This document shows positions 19,601-27,469 of a DNA stretch of 46,095 nucleotides, piece after piece. Each line of letters starts with the position of its first letter. The stretch's first letter is position 1. Source of the stretch: Mycolicibacterium komanii (GTDB lineage Bacteria; Actinomycetota; Actinomycetes; Mycobacteriales; Mycobacteriaceae); the NCBI RefSeq assembly GCF_001050035.1, contig NZ_CVTA01000025.1:1-46095 (forward strand), written 5' to 3'. The notes below the pieces were generated by a model. That model did no database searches and was not told the origin of the DNA. It was given only the letters and a program-made list of their open reading frames with translations. The translations under genes were made by a program, and so were the position numbers.

Positions 19601-20515
19601 ATGCGTTCGCTTCTGATATTCACGCTCGTCGGTGTCGGAGCGCAGTTGGTGGACGGCGCGCTGGGCATGGCGTTCGGCGTGACGGCCTCGACGCTTCTGG
19701 TGTTGAGCGGACTCGGCGCCGCGCAGGCGAGCGCGGCCGTGCACCTGGCGGAGGTCGGCACAACGCTGGCGTCGGGCCTGTCGCACTGGCGGTTCAAGAA
19801 CATCGACTGGTCGATCGTGCTGAAGTTGGGTCTGCCCGGTGCGATCGGGGCCTTCGCCGGTGCGACCGTGCTGTCGTCGCTGTCGACCGAGCACGCCGCC
19901 CCGCTGATGGCTGCCATCCTGGTCGCGATCGGGGTTTACGTGCTGCTGCGGTTCTCGCTGCGCAACCCTCCGGTGATGCGACACGGCGAGACGCCGCACA
20001 CGGTGAAGTTCCTCAGCCCGCTCGGGCTTTTCGGCGGGTTCATCGACGCATCCGGTGGCGGTGGTTGGGGCCCGGTGACGACGAGCACTCTGCTGTCCCG
20101 CGGTAAGACCGCGCCGCGCACGGTGATCGGGTCGGTCAGTGCGTCGGAGTTCCTGGTGGCGGCGTCGGCGTCGGTCGGATTCGGGGTGGGGCTTCGCGAG
20201 GAGTTCGTGCAGAACCTTCCGGTGGTGCTCGGTCTGGCGGTGGGTGGGGTGGTCGCCGCCCCGTTCGCGGCCTGGCTCGTCAGCCGGATCCGGCCCGCAC
20301 TGTTGGGTACCGCCGTCGGCGGTGTGATCGTGTTGACCAACAGCCAGAAGCTGGTGCACTACTTCGGTATCCAGTGGCCGTGGTCGACAGGGGTCTACAC
20401 GCTGATCGTGATCGCCTGGGCTGCAGCGCTTTACGTGGCGTGGCGGCACCGCCGGCCGGTTGAGCCGGTACCGGCGACCGAGGAGGTCGAGGCGGTGCCG
20501 AGCGCAGCTCGGTAG
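19601..20515 (+). CDS. TauE/SafE-family membrane permease (second copy)
   Basis: 304 residues, eight or so membrane helices. The N-terminal signature VGVGAQLVDGALGMAFGVTASTLL and the mid-protein FGGFIDASGGGGWGPVTTSTLL are typical of the sulfite exporter branch. It is longer than the first TauE protein and differs clearly in sequence, so the two are not a recent duplication. The last 30 residues are a charged cytoplasmic tail (PVEPVPATEEVEAV). The start ATG 19601 has only a weak GAAAG upstream. Likely substrate is sulfite or an organosulfonate; no cys or ssu genes are nearby to support one choice. Confidence 0.9.
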   Translation: MRSLLIFTLVGVGAQLVDGALGMAFGVTASTLLVLSGLGAAQASAAVHLAEVGTTLASGLSHWRFKNIDWSIVLKLGLPGAIGAFAGATVLSSLSTEHAAPLMAAILVAIGVYVLLRFSLRNPPVMRHGETPHTVKFLSPLGLFGGFIDASGGGGWGPVTTSTLLSRGKTAPRTVIGSVSASEFLVAASASVGFGVGLREEFVQNLPVVLGLAVGGVVAAPFAAWLVSRIRPALLGTAVGGVIVLTNSQKLVHYFGIQWPWSTGVYTLIVIAWAAALYVAWRHRRPVEPVPATEEVEAVPSAAR

Positions 20516-20534
20516 GCGAATCTCCGCGAAGCGA

Positions 20535-21293
20535 TCACGGCGTAGAACGATCGGCCTCCTCCCTTGAACCCCGGGGAATGTCTCGGGCGAGCCGGTAGTT
20601 CTGGTACGCCGACAACTGAATGGCGGTCAGTCCTCCGACGGTCGCCACTGGGATCAGGTAGTAGTCGAAATCTCCGTCGACGACGAAGAAGTAGTCGATC
20701 TCATCGGGGTCGTATGTCGTGCGCTTTCGGCCGGTGCTCGAGATCCAGACGGTCCACGAAGCACCCTGCTTCACCGTTGTCGTCTTGACCTGGATCCGGT
20801 GGGTGTTCCCGTCCCTCGAAACCAGAAGGTCGTATCGACACGGTTCCAGAGGCCACGAGACACACCACCCACAAAGCTCGAACCACGCTGCGGCCGTCAG
20901 AGACCCCGCGCGGGCGAGATTGCTCTGCTGCGGGTGCATGGTCGCGGTCACAGGCTGGGACGTTTTCGGCGTGCGGAGGTGTGCGGTGTCGAGGCCAAGC
21001 CGGGCCGCGTGGCCACGGATGGTCGTCGTGCTCGAACCGCCTGCCAGCCCGAGAATCTCAGCAACCTGGGTCCAGTTCGAGGCGGCGGTGACCGCCGCGG
21101 CGAGTTGCGCGTCGGTCCAGCGCCGCTGACCTGTGAAGTGGTTGTAGTCGAGCCCCAGACGATCGGCGTGAAGGCGGACCGAGCGCATGGCGGTGGATGA
21201 GGTGGCCGACAAGCCGAGTGCACGCAGAACGCCGCGCCATGATCGGGACGTGCGGATTGCCGCCGTCAGCTGCGGGTCCGTGTACCGCCGCAT
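20535..21293 (-). CDS. PD-(D/E)XK endonuclease-like protein with duplicated N-terminal DNA-binding repeat
   Basis: 252 residues. Residues 5-53 and 60-106 are two copies of one helical repeat (TDPQLTAAIRTSRSW... and TDAQLAAAVTAASNW..., each ending in a RLGLD motif), a type often found in phage and homing-nuclease-associated proteins. Residues 130-245 look like the PDDEXK_5 family named after group I intron endonucleases: Asp155 in RYDLLV, then Gln168-Val-Lys170 in HRIQVKTT, and the end YYLIPVATVG. The usual Glu is Gln, as is common in this branch. TAGTGT six bases before ATG 21293 suggests a leaderless mRNA. It sits between a TauE gene and tRNA-Pro with no intron, integrase or phage gene nearby, so the role (defence, repair or relic) is open. 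Confidence 0.82.
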   Translation of the reverse strand: MRRYTDPQLTAAIRTSRSWRGVLRALGLSATSSTAMRSVRLHADRLGLDYNHFTGQRRWTDAQLAAAVTAASNWTQVAEILGLAGGSSTTTIRGHAARLGLDTAHLRTPKTSQPVTATMHPQQSNLARAGSLTAAAWFELCGWCVSWPLEPCRYDLLVSRDGNTHRIQVKTTTVKQGASWTVWISSTGRKRTTYDPDEIDYFFVVDGDFDYYLIPVATVGGLTAIQLSAYQNYRLARDIPRGSREEADRSTP

Positions 21294-21299
21294 GACGCA

Positions 21300-21305
21300 A
21301 CACTA
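21300..21305 (-). promoter_or_regulatory. -10 box for leaderless nuclease-like gene
   Basis: TAGTGT on the minus strand ends six bases before ATG 21293, and there is no ribosome binding site. Confidence 0.45.
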
Positions 21306-21341
21306 CCTAGTTGCGCTCCCATGATGCGCCGTGATTTGCGG

Positions 21342-21415
21342 TCGGGCTGACAGGATTTGAACCTGCGACCCCTACACCCCCAGTGTAGTGCGCTACCAAG
21401 CTGCGCCACAGCCCG
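21342..21415 (-). tRNA. tRNA-Pro (anticodon GGG)
   Basis: Read on the minus strand the 74 bases fold as a full cloverleaf: acceptor CGGGCTG pairing with CAGCCCG, D-arm with GCGCAGCTTGGTAGCGC, anticodon stem CTACA/TGTAG around loop CTGGGGG, and T-arm GCAGGTTCAAATCCTGT. The anticodon GGG reads the proline codon CCC. The discriminator is A; the 3' CCA is not encoded (ACCGCA follows). The gene is intact and no copy of its 3' end was noticed nearby. Confidence 0.97.
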
Positions 21416-21570
21416 CTCGTCCGCCGAGACATCTCGAGGGACGCGAGGGAACGATACCCCAGGGGTCGCCCGCGACACGAAACGCCCACGATTGCGGTGG
21501 CGCTCCGATTCGTTGAGCGCTGCGATCCAGGCGTCACCACATACCGCGGAGTGGCGGGCGGGACGCACCA

Positions 21571-22257
21571 TCACCAACGCCCGGTCACCTTCTCCGCGAT
21601 CTGTTTGGCGATCCGCACGGCCGAGTCGCCCGGGTTGGGACTGCAGGTGTTGACGTCGATGATGACGTTGTTCTCCAGCGCGATCGCGTGGCCACACGCC
21701 CACCCCGGTGCGGCGGCCTCCTGCAGCGTCGCGACGGTGCTCAGCACGTCGTCGGCATTGCTGATGGGCCCGACGGTCCACTTGGTCCCGCTCTGCAGGT
21801 GGGTGTATTCGTGGCAGGCCGGCCATTGCTCCGCGGAAGCATCGAAGAAGGCGCGGGCTTTCTTCACGAGCGGATACAGCACGACCGCCTGTTTCACGTA
21901 GTGGGCGAACTTGTCGCCGTCGTTCAGGCTCTGGTCCCGTTCCGCCTGGAACCCGCTCTCGGCATACACCGGCGCCTCCGCCGCCCCGTCGATGCCGAGG
22001 CACTCGCGTGGCTCCATCGTCGCGCTGTTGTCCGACATTGCGCTCGCAGCGCTGGTGACCTCCAGCGTCTGTGACCCCATCGCGACGTTCAGTTCTCCCG
22101 GGTTCAGGAGCAACTCATCCAGTTCGCGCTCCACGAGAGGCCGCGGTATCAGCGTCTGGGTGGGCGTGGGCGTGACCGCATTGCCGACCGAGCTCGCACA
22201 CCCGGCGACCAGAAGACAGACCATCGCAGCACCGAATGCCCTCGCTGGTTGGCGCAT
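21571..22257 (-). CDS. PknH-like extracellular domain lipoprotein
   Basis: 228 residues. A short signal sequence ends in the lipobox LLVAGC with Cys20 as the lipidation site, so the protein is anchored outside the membrane. After a Thr/Pro-rich linker the rest is the PknH sensor-like domain: LLLNPGELNVAMGS, EVTSAASAMSDNS, a conserved ECLG cysteine, VYAESGFQAERDQ and FAHYVKQAVVLYP, with further cysteines near 150-205 that would form disulfides. In M. tuberculosis this domain occurs in PknH and in several lipoproteins of unknown ligand. GGGGAGG lies a few bases before the ATG. A strong promoter 215 bases upstream (22479-22506) probably drives it. Confidence 0.92.
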   Translation of the reverse strand: MRQPARAFGAAMVCLLVAGCASSVGNAVTPTPTQTLIPRPLVERELDELLLNPGELNVAMGSQTLEVTSAASAMSDNSATMEPRECLGIDGAAEAPVYAESGFQAERDQSLNDGDKFAHYVKQAVVLYPLVKKARAFFDASAEQWPACHEYTHLQSGTKWTVGPISNADDVLSTVATLQEAAAPGWACGHAIALENNVIIDVNTCSPNPGDSAVRIAKQIAEKVTGRW

Positions 22258-22478
22258 GTAATCCTCCCCATGACCGCCGTGTCCAACCGATCACTCGCGA
22301 GGCGATGTCCCCGTGCATCGCTTCGCGTGAAGTAATCGTGCAGCAGGGTGGCCACCGACGGGAAGATGTCGTCCGGTGTTTCTGATAACGATGGACGCTG
22401 CATCTGGTAACGATTCATGGCCACCCCCGGATGTGCACCGTTACCGCGGGGGCACTCACCAACTGACTCAGACGTCGG

Positions 22479-22506
22479 AATCTACCCCGGAACCGTTGCT
22501 TGTCAA
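22479..22506 (-). promoter_or_regulatory. Strong sigma-A promoter upstream of the lipoprotein gene
   Basis: On the minus strand, a perfect TTGACA (22506-22501) and TAGATT (22484-22479) are 16 bases apart. Transcription would begin near 22472, leaving a 215-base leader before the lipoprotein ATG. That leader contains a 270-base open frame from ATG 22418 with GGGGGTGG before it, overlapping the lipoprotein start; whether it is translated is uncertain. The promoter lies directly after the stop of the acidic protein gene. Confidence 0.65.
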
Positions 22507-22519
22507 CAGGATTGACCGA

Positions 22520-22840
22520 TCAAGATGAGGATTCGTCCGAGTCGTCGCCGCCATCGCCGTCATCGTCGTCCTCGTCAGAAGAGTCCTTATCCTTCGATTC
22601 ATCCTCATCTTCTGAGTCGGAATCGGAATCGGACGACTCCTCCCGATCTTTGGTCTGAGGGCTTTCGTCGAGCTTGTCTGCGAACTTGGTCAGCGCCCGC
22701 GCGAGTTGGCGCGCTTCGTGAGGTTCGAGCGAGTCGCCGAACAGCAGCTCCCCGCTGTCGTTCGCTCGCTCGACGTAGACCAGGTTGTCCTTCGCCGCGA
22801 CGTTCCACTGGCCGGACTCGTGCTCTTGCTGCTCTGACAT
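22520..22840 (-). CDS. Hypothetical protein with extreme Asp/Ser/Glu-rich C-terminal tail
   Basis: 106 residues from ATG 22840, which has GGGGAGG at eight bases; a longer reading to 22882 has no such site. Residues 1-60 form a compact domain (QWNVAAKDNLVYVERANDSGELLFGDSLEPHEARQLARAL split over two strands and a helix). Residues 61-106 are almost only Asp, Glu, Ser, Gly and a few Lys, with long runs of D. There is no signal peptide. Such tails may mimic DNA or bind cations, or simply be disordered; I do not recognise the family. The tail's simple codons form a low-complexity tract at 22530-22650. Confidence 0.75.
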   Translation of the reverse strand: MSEQQEHESGQWNVAAKDNLVYVERANDSGELLFGDSLEPHEARQLARALTKFADKLDESPQTKDREESSDSDSDSEDEDESKDKDSSDEDDDDGDGGDDSDESSS

Positions 22841-22935
22841 CGTTGTCGCCTCCCCTGTGAGCCTTTTGGCGGTAATACCCACGCCGGTCGGCCGTCAAGC
22901 TTCGGAATCTTCGACACCAGGCACGGACCCTTACC

Positions 22936-22959
22936 GCGGAGATAGGAAAACCTCTCCGC
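22936..22959. other. Hairpin in the divergent promoter region
   Basis: GCGGAGA and TCTCCGC pair perfectly around TAGGAAAACC, inside which GG and CC can pair further. It lies between the divergently read acidic-protein gene and the secreted-protein gene, so it is not an obvious terminator; it may belong to the leader of the latter. The rest of 22841-23056 shows no other feature. Confidence 0.35.
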
Positions 22960-23056
22960 ACATGCGCGGAATCTGACCTCGCGGCGATTACGCAGCCCCT
23001 GGTCGAATCGCAATCATTTCTCAACACCCGCACCGCCCCCGAGAGGAACACCCGAC

Positions 23057-23374
23057 ATGACCATCACCCGCCGCACGACCCGCATCCAGTACGCCGCCAC
23101 CCTCATCGGCGCCCTCGCCGTCTTCGTCTTCGCACCGGCGACGGCCTACGCCGTCGACAACGAACCCACCCCCGGCGGCGGTGGCTGCACCTACACCGAC
23201 TCCGACGGCTATCCCATTCCGATCGACGACGGCCAGGACGTCTTCGTCGACGGCAAGATCGTCTCCTGCCGCGGCGGCAAGATCGTGATCACCACCGCAC
23301 CGCAGCGCGCTCAGACCGGCATCCGCCCGGGACTGCCCGCCGGCAAGCTGCCGGTGCTGGCCCGGCTGCCCTGA
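23057..23374 (+). CDS. Small secreted protein
   Basis: 105 residues. A basic start (TRRTTR) and hydrophobic core (about 12-28) end in ATAYA at about 32, a good signal peptidase I site. The mature part of about 73 residues begins with acidic and Gly-rich sequence and has two cysteines (GGGCTYTD, IVSCRGG), which may form one disulfide, and a basic Pro/Leu-rich end. GAGAGG lies upstream of the ATG. It stands alone, with a perfect terminator 12 bases after the stop. I do not recognise it; similar small two-cysteine exported proteins are common in mycobacteria. Confidence 0.8.
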   Translation: MTITRRTTRIQYAATLIGALAVFVFAPATAYAVDNEPTPGGGGCTYTDSDGYPIPIDDGQDVFVDGKIVSCRGGKIVITTAPQRAQTGIRPGLPAGKLPVLARLP

Positions 23375-23385
23375 CCCCCCCAACG

Positions 23386-23418
23386 ATCGGCCCGCCACCC
23401 CAACGGTGGCGGGCCGAT
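23386..23418 (+). terminator. Intrinsic terminator hairpin
   Basis: ATCGGCCCGCCACC and GGTGGCGGGCCGAT form a perfect 14-bp stem with the loop CCAAC, followed by TTC. It lies between the secreted-protein stop and the leaderless promoter of the monooxygenase gene. Confidence 0.8.
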
Positions 23419-23446
23419 TCAGCGCGGTAGCGGCACCGATCCGCAG

Positions 23447-23452
23447 TACATT
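23447..23452 (+). promoter_or_regulatory. -10 box for leaderless monooxygenase gene
   Basis: TACATT ends six bases before ATG 23459; there is no ribosome binding site, so the mRNA probably begins at the start codon. Confidence 0.5.
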
Positions 23453-23458
23453 CCCCGC

Positions 23459-24982
23459 ATGCCGACTTCGGCGCCGGCGAGGGCGTCGCAAAAGGGTGAC
23501 GTGGCGGTCATCGGCGCGGGCCCCGGCGGACTCGTCGCGGCGCGGTGGCTGACCGCCCAGGGCTTCGAGCCGACCATTTACGAGCGGGGCGCCCAGCTCG
23601 GCGGGCAGTGGACCGGTGAACCGGGCTGCAGCGGCGTCTGGCCCGACATGCACACCAACACCAGCCGCATCCTGACCGCGTTCAGCGACCTCGACCCAGA
23701 CGACGGTGCCGTTTTTCCTGCCGGCCGCGAGGTCCTTCGCTATCTGCACCGCTATGCCGAGATGTTCGATCTGACCCGACGGATCCGGTTCCTCACCCCG
23801 GTGACGAGCCTTCGTCGTGGCGACGGCGGCTGGCTGGTCACCGCCGCCGGCACCGAGCAGCGATACGAGCGGGTCGTCGTCGCCACCGGGCGCTTTCAGT
23901 CGCCCGCCATCCCGGCCGTCGACGGTCTGCCCACCTTTTCCGGCTCCGCTGGAGCCCGACCGACATTCCACTACCGCGGTCCCACCGACTACTGCGGTAA
24001 ACGTGTCCTTGTCGCGGGCTGCGCCGTGAGCGCGTTGGAGATCGCCTCCGAATTGGCCCAACACGGCGTCGACGTCGTCGTCACTCAGCGCCGCCAGCGT
24101 TATGTCTTACCGAAGTTCGCCGCCGGTGTTCCGTCCGATCACCGGATCTTCACCCGCTACGGGGCATTTGCCGACGAGACACTGCCGGTTGCCGAGATAG
24201 ACCGTCAGCTCAAAGAGATCGTCGTCGACGCCGGCGGAACCCCGCAGCAGTACGGCGCCCCGGCGCCCGATCCGTCGCTGTTCGCCGCCGGCATCACGCT
24301 CAGTCAGCACTACCTGCCCCTGGTGGCCGAAGGCCGGATCGGAGTGCGCCCGTGGATGACGTCGGTCAAGGGTAGGGTCGTGACGTTTGCCGACGGGCAC
24401 GCCGAGTGGTTCGATGGCATCCTTTTCGGTACCGGATTCGACCTGTCGATGCCGTTCCTGGACAACGAGATCCGCGCAGTGCTTGACATGGACGCCGTGC
24501 ACTTCGACTCCGATCGCTATACCTTCCATCCCGACCTTCCCGGCCTGGCGTTCATGGGGATGTGGGACCAGTCCGGCGGCTACTTCGTGCCGCTCGAGTT
24601 GCAGGCCCGCTGGGTCGCCTACACGTGGGGCGGCACGGTCTCCGCTCCGAGCGATGACGACCAACGCCGCGCGATCGAGGCGTACCGCTCGCGCCGAGGG
24701 CTGCCGCAGAAGACCCGGATGAATCTCGTGGCGTTGACGTTCGCCCGGGCCGCGGGCGTCGAACCGATGATCGACACTTGGCCGGAGCTCACCCGCGCGC
24801 TGCTCTTCGGGCCCCTCGCGCCGAGCTGCTTCCGCCTCGAGGGTCCCGATGCACTGGATGCGGCGGCGGCCCGGTTCGCCCGCGATGCCGCGGCCTTCGG
24901 CGCGATCACCTCACCTGCGTTCACCGAACGTGAGAATGCGTACCGCGCCTTGCTCGATGACGTTGCGCCACAGCATTTCTGA
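23459..24982 (+). CDS. Flavin-containing monooxygenase
   Basis: 507 residues. FAD-binding motif GAGPGG (19-24) is followed by ERGAQLGGQW; the class B signature region FSGSAGARPTFHYRGP replaces the strict FxGxxxHxxxY/F pattern; the NADPH Rossmann motif near 187 reads AGCAVSALE, with Cys where Gly is usual. The ATG-like FGTGFDLSMPFL comes later. This is the FMO or Baeyer-Villiger type that adds one oxygen to a nitrogen, sulfur or carbonyl carbon using NADPH. Substrate unknown. It is preceded by a terminator and its own leaderless promoter, so it is probably a separate unit; a methyltransferase gene follows after 113 bases. Confidence 0.88.
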   Translation: MPTSAPARASQKGDVAVIGAGPGGLVAARWLTAQGFEPTIYERGAQLGGQWTGEPGCSGVWPDMHTNTSRILTAFSDLDPDDGAVFPAGREVLRYLHRYAEMFDLTRRIRFLTPVTSLRRGDGGWLVTAAGTEQRYERVVVATGRFQSPAIPAVDGLPTFSGSAGARPTFHYRGPTDYCGKRVLVAGCAVSALEIASELAQHGVDVVVTQRRQRYVLPKFAAGVPSDHRIFTRYGAFADETLPVAEIDRQLKEIVVDAGGTPQQYGAPAPDPSLFAAGITLSQHYLPLVAEGRIGVRPWMTSVKGRVVTFADGHAEWFDGILFGTGFDLSMPFLDNEIRAVLDMDAVHFDSDRYTFHPDLPGLAFMGMWDQSGGYFVPLELQARWVAYTWGGTVSAPSDDDQRRAIEAYRSRRGLPQKTRMNLVALTFARAAGVEPMIDTWPELTRALLFGPLAPSCFRLEGPDALDAAAARFARDAAAFGAITSPAFTERENAYRALLDDVAPQHF

Positions 24983-25095
24983 CGCAGCAGATAGTTGCCT
25001 CGGAAAAATTCAACGTGGAAGCTTCGCGCCGAAGAGACGACAATCAAACGGCAGCACGGACGTAATGCCTCGGCTCTACGGAAGTGAGGTCTGCA

Positions 25096-25824
25096 ATGTC
25101 GATCGCGGGCAGCGACGGCGCCGTCACACCCGATGCGATCATGCAGTTGGGAACGGCGTTCTGGGGGTCCAAGACGCTCCTCAGCGCGGTCGAACTGGGG
25201 GTGTTCGGCCTGCTCAGCCAGGCAGGACCCCTCACCGGCGACGACCTGCGCGACCACCTCGGTATCCACCCGCGCGGCGCACGCGATTTCTTCGACGCCC
25301 TCGTCGCGTTGAGAATGCTGGATCGCGTGGAAGGCCGGTACTGCAACACCGCGGCCACCGACCTGTTCCTCGACCCTGCGAAGCCCACGTACATGGGCGG
25401 AGTCCTGGAGATGGCGAACGCCCGTCTGTACACCTTCTGGGGATCGCTCACCGAAGCCTTGCGCACGGGGGAGCCGCAAAGTGAAGTGAAGAGCGGCGGC
25501 GCATTCTTCGAGGCCGTGTACTCCGACCGGGAGAAGCTCGCCCAGTTCACGACGGCGATGAGCGGACTCAGCCGCGCGGCCGGCGAAGCGTTGGCCGAGA
25601 AGTTCCCGTGGCGCACCTATACGAGTTTCGTCGACGTCGGATGCGCGCAGGGCGCCGTCGCGGTCGCGATCGCGCAGGCCCATGACCACCTGACCGGCAG
25701 CGGATTTGATCTGCCCCCGGTCGCGCCGGTCTTCAACGACTACGTCGCCGAACACCGCCTTGAAAACCGACTCCGGTTCGTTCCCGGAGACTTCTTCGCC
25801 GACGCCTTGCCAGCGCCGACGTGA
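25096..25824 (+). CDS. O-methyltransferase, N-terminal part (gene interrupted by a frameshift)
   Basis: 242 residues from ATG 25096 (GAGGT at five bases; the GTG at 25084 is less likely). It contains the dimerisation winged helix ([18 protein letters not shown]) and the SAM loop [16 protein letters not shown] (about 178-193) of the acetylserotonin/hydroxyneurosporene O-methyltransferase type. Reading stops at TGA 25822 just where the conserved [12 protein letters not shown] block should begin; that block is intact in the frame one base back, starting at 25821. The junction therefore looks like one inserted (or two deleted) bases. The SAM-binding part alone lacks the catalytic His. Confidence 0.8.
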   Translation: MSIAGSDGAVTPDAIMQLGTAFWGSKTLLSAVELGVFGLLSQAGPLTGDDLRDHLGIHPRGARDFFDALVALRMLDRVEGRYCNTAATDLFLDPAKPTYMGGVLEMANARLYTFWGSLTEALRTGEPQSEVKSGGAFFEAVYSDREKLAQFTTAMSGLSRAAGEALAEKFPWRTYTSFVDVGCAQGAVAVAIAQAHDHLTGSGFDLPPVAPVFNDYVAEHRLENRLRFVPGDFFADALPAPT

Positions 25825-26123
25825 TCATCATGGGGCACATCCTGCACGACTGGGATCTCGAGAAGAAGTGCCTGCTACTGCGCAACGCGCATTCCGCGCT
25901 TCCCGACGGAGGGGCGCTGATCGTCTACGAAGCGATCATCGACGACGATCGGCGGCAGAACGCCTTCGGACTGCTGATGAGTCTGAACATGCTGATCGAA
26001 GACGTCGGCGGCTTCGACTTCACCGGCGCGGACTGCCGCCGGTGGATGGCCGACGCCGGCTTCCGCGACAGCTACGTCGAACCGCTGGTGGGGCCGGACT
26101 CGATGGTCGTCGCAATCAAGTAG
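25821..26123 (+). CDS. O-methyltransferase, C-terminal part (frame -1 to the preceding ORF)
   Basis: 100 residues beginning GTG 25821, which overlaps the preceding TGA as GTGA. The sequence [20 protein letters not shown] carries the catalytic His-Asp pair of the family, then [17 protein letters not shown] and the C-terminal [31 protein letters not shown] end is complete. Together the two ORFs make a full-length enzyme of about 340 residues. Either the gene is a recent pseudogene, the base is a sequencing error, or the two halves are made by coupled reinitiation. No slippery heptamer is visible at the junction. Confidence 0.75.
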   Translation: MIIMGHILHDWDLEKKCLLLRNAHSALPDGGALIVYEAIIDDDRRQNAFGLLMSLNMLIEDVGGFDFTGADCRRWMADAGFRDSYVEPLVGPDSMVVAIK

Positions 26124-26179
26124 CGCGTCGCGTAGTACTACTCAAGCCCGCCGGGCGACCGTCGGGGCATCCTGAACGC

Positions 26180-27469
26180 ATGTCGCTCACCAAACCCCTG
26201 GCCGGCGCCGACGAACTGGCCGCCGACACCCCGGCGACGCGCGACCGCGCCGTCGACGTCGCCCGCCTCGGCGCGCTCCTCGTGGTCATGTTCGGTCATT
26301 GCGCGTTGCTGCTGGCCACCATCGACGCCGGCGGCGTGCGGATCGGCAACATCCTGGGTGAGATTCCGGCTCTGGCCCCGGTGACGTGGGTCGTGCAGGT
26401 CATGCCGCTGTTCTTCCTCGCCGGCGGGGCCGCCGGTGCCTATGGCTGGCATGCGGGCAAGTCCTGGGGGACCTGGCTGGTCGCCCGCGCGCAGCGGCTG
26501 TGCCGGCCGGTCTTCTGGTACCTGGCGGCGTGGGCGGTCGGGCTGCTTGCGGTGCGACTGACCCTCGGCGCCGACTCCGCCGCGGATCTCGGCCGTGAAT
26601 CTGTCGCGCTGCTGTGGTTCCTCGGCGTCTACCTGGTGGTGCTCGCATTCGTCCCCGTCCTGACCCGTCTGTCCACGGGCCGCGGCGTCGCCAGCATGGT
26701 GGTCGGGCTGCTGGCCGCGTCGGCAGCGGTCGATGCCATCCGGATCTCCGCGGGCACCCCGATGGCCGGCGTCGCGAACTTCGTCATCGTCTGGCTCATC
26801 CCGGTGGTATTCGGCGTGGGCTATGCGCGACGGTTGATCAGCCGTCGCGCGGCGCTCGCGACGGCCGCGGCGGCGCTGGCCGCACAGATCGTGGCGGGAG
26901 TGGTTAGGCCCTACGAGATCTCGCTTGTCGTCACCGGAACCGAGCACCTGTCGAACGTCTCGCCGCCCACGCTGCTTCTCGGGCTGCACTGCACGTGGAT
27001 GTCGGCGGCGTTCATCGCGTGCGCCGGGGCCATCCAGCGGTGGGCTCAGCGACCGCGAGTCTGGTACGTGGTCGCGGTCGGCAACGGGGGAGCGATGACG
27101 CTGTACCTGTGGCACATCGTGGCGATCGCCATCGCTGCGTTCTCTCTGCACGCGGTCGGTCTCGATGCGTATGACGTTGATGGACCGCACTTTTGGGCGC
27201 TACTAGCGCTGCGGGCGGTGGTGTTCGCCGTCGTCATGTTCGCCTTGTTCCGGCTCCTGTCGCCGCTCGAGCACCGCCGCCTTGCGTGGTGGGACGGCCC
27301 CGTCGAGGCCACCGGCGGGCGGTCGCTCGCCGCCGGTGTGCTGATCGTGCTGGCTGGTGTCGCGCTGGTGCTGCTGGCCAAGAACGGACTGACCGGAGCG
27401 CTGGGTTGGACGATGCTGGGCTGCTTTACGGCGTCGGCTGTTTCGGCGCGGGCCATGGCACGGGCTTAG
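26180..27469 (+). CDS. Acyltransferase 3 family membrane protein
   Basis: 429 residues with about ten membrane helices. The N-terminal [20 protein letters not shown] has the conserved catalytic-type His40 of the acyltransferase 3 family. Such proteins acylate sugars, lipids or glycolipids at the membrane; the substrate is unknown. ATG 26180 fits the family N-terminus; the longer open frame upstream is a shadow of the methyltransferase gene. CATCCT six bases upstream could be a weak leaderless -10. Its 3' end overlaps the 3' end of the convergent mmpL gene by 44 bases. Confidence 0.87.
   Translation: MSLTKPLAGADELAADTPATRDRAVDVARLGALLVVMFGHCALLLATIDAGGVRIGNILGEIPALAPVTWVVQVMPLFFLAGGAAGAYGWHAGKSWGTWLVARAQRLCRPVFWYLAAWAVGLLAVRLTLGADSAADLGRESVALLWFLGVYLVVLAFVPVLTRLSTGRGVASMVVGLLAASAAVDAIRISAGTPMAGVANFVIVWLIPVVFGVGYARRLISRRAALATAAAALAAQIVAGVVRPYEISLVVTGTEHLSNVSPPTLLLGLHCTWMSAAFIACAGAIQRWAQRPRVWYVVAVGNGGAMTLYLWHIVAIAIAAFSLHAVGLDAYDVDGPHFWALLALRAVVFAVVMFALFRLLSPLEHRRLAWWDGPVEATGGRSLAAGVLIVLAGVALVLLAKNGLTGALGWTMLGCFTASAVSARAMARA

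Noticed and set aside
20535..21415. Integrated phage or genomic island at tRNA-Pro
   Set aside because: No integrase, no phage structural gene and no duplicated tRNA 3' end was seen; xerD at 11382 is the chromosomal recombinase.
22690..23051. Two open frames over the acidic-protein gene and its upstream region on the minus strand
   Set aside because: They overlap the better supported gene in other frames and lack ribosome binding sites.
26132..26141. Perfect palindrome GTAGTACTAC before the acyltransferase gene
   Set aside because: Only 10 bases, no adjacent regulator gene, and expected by chance in 46 kb.
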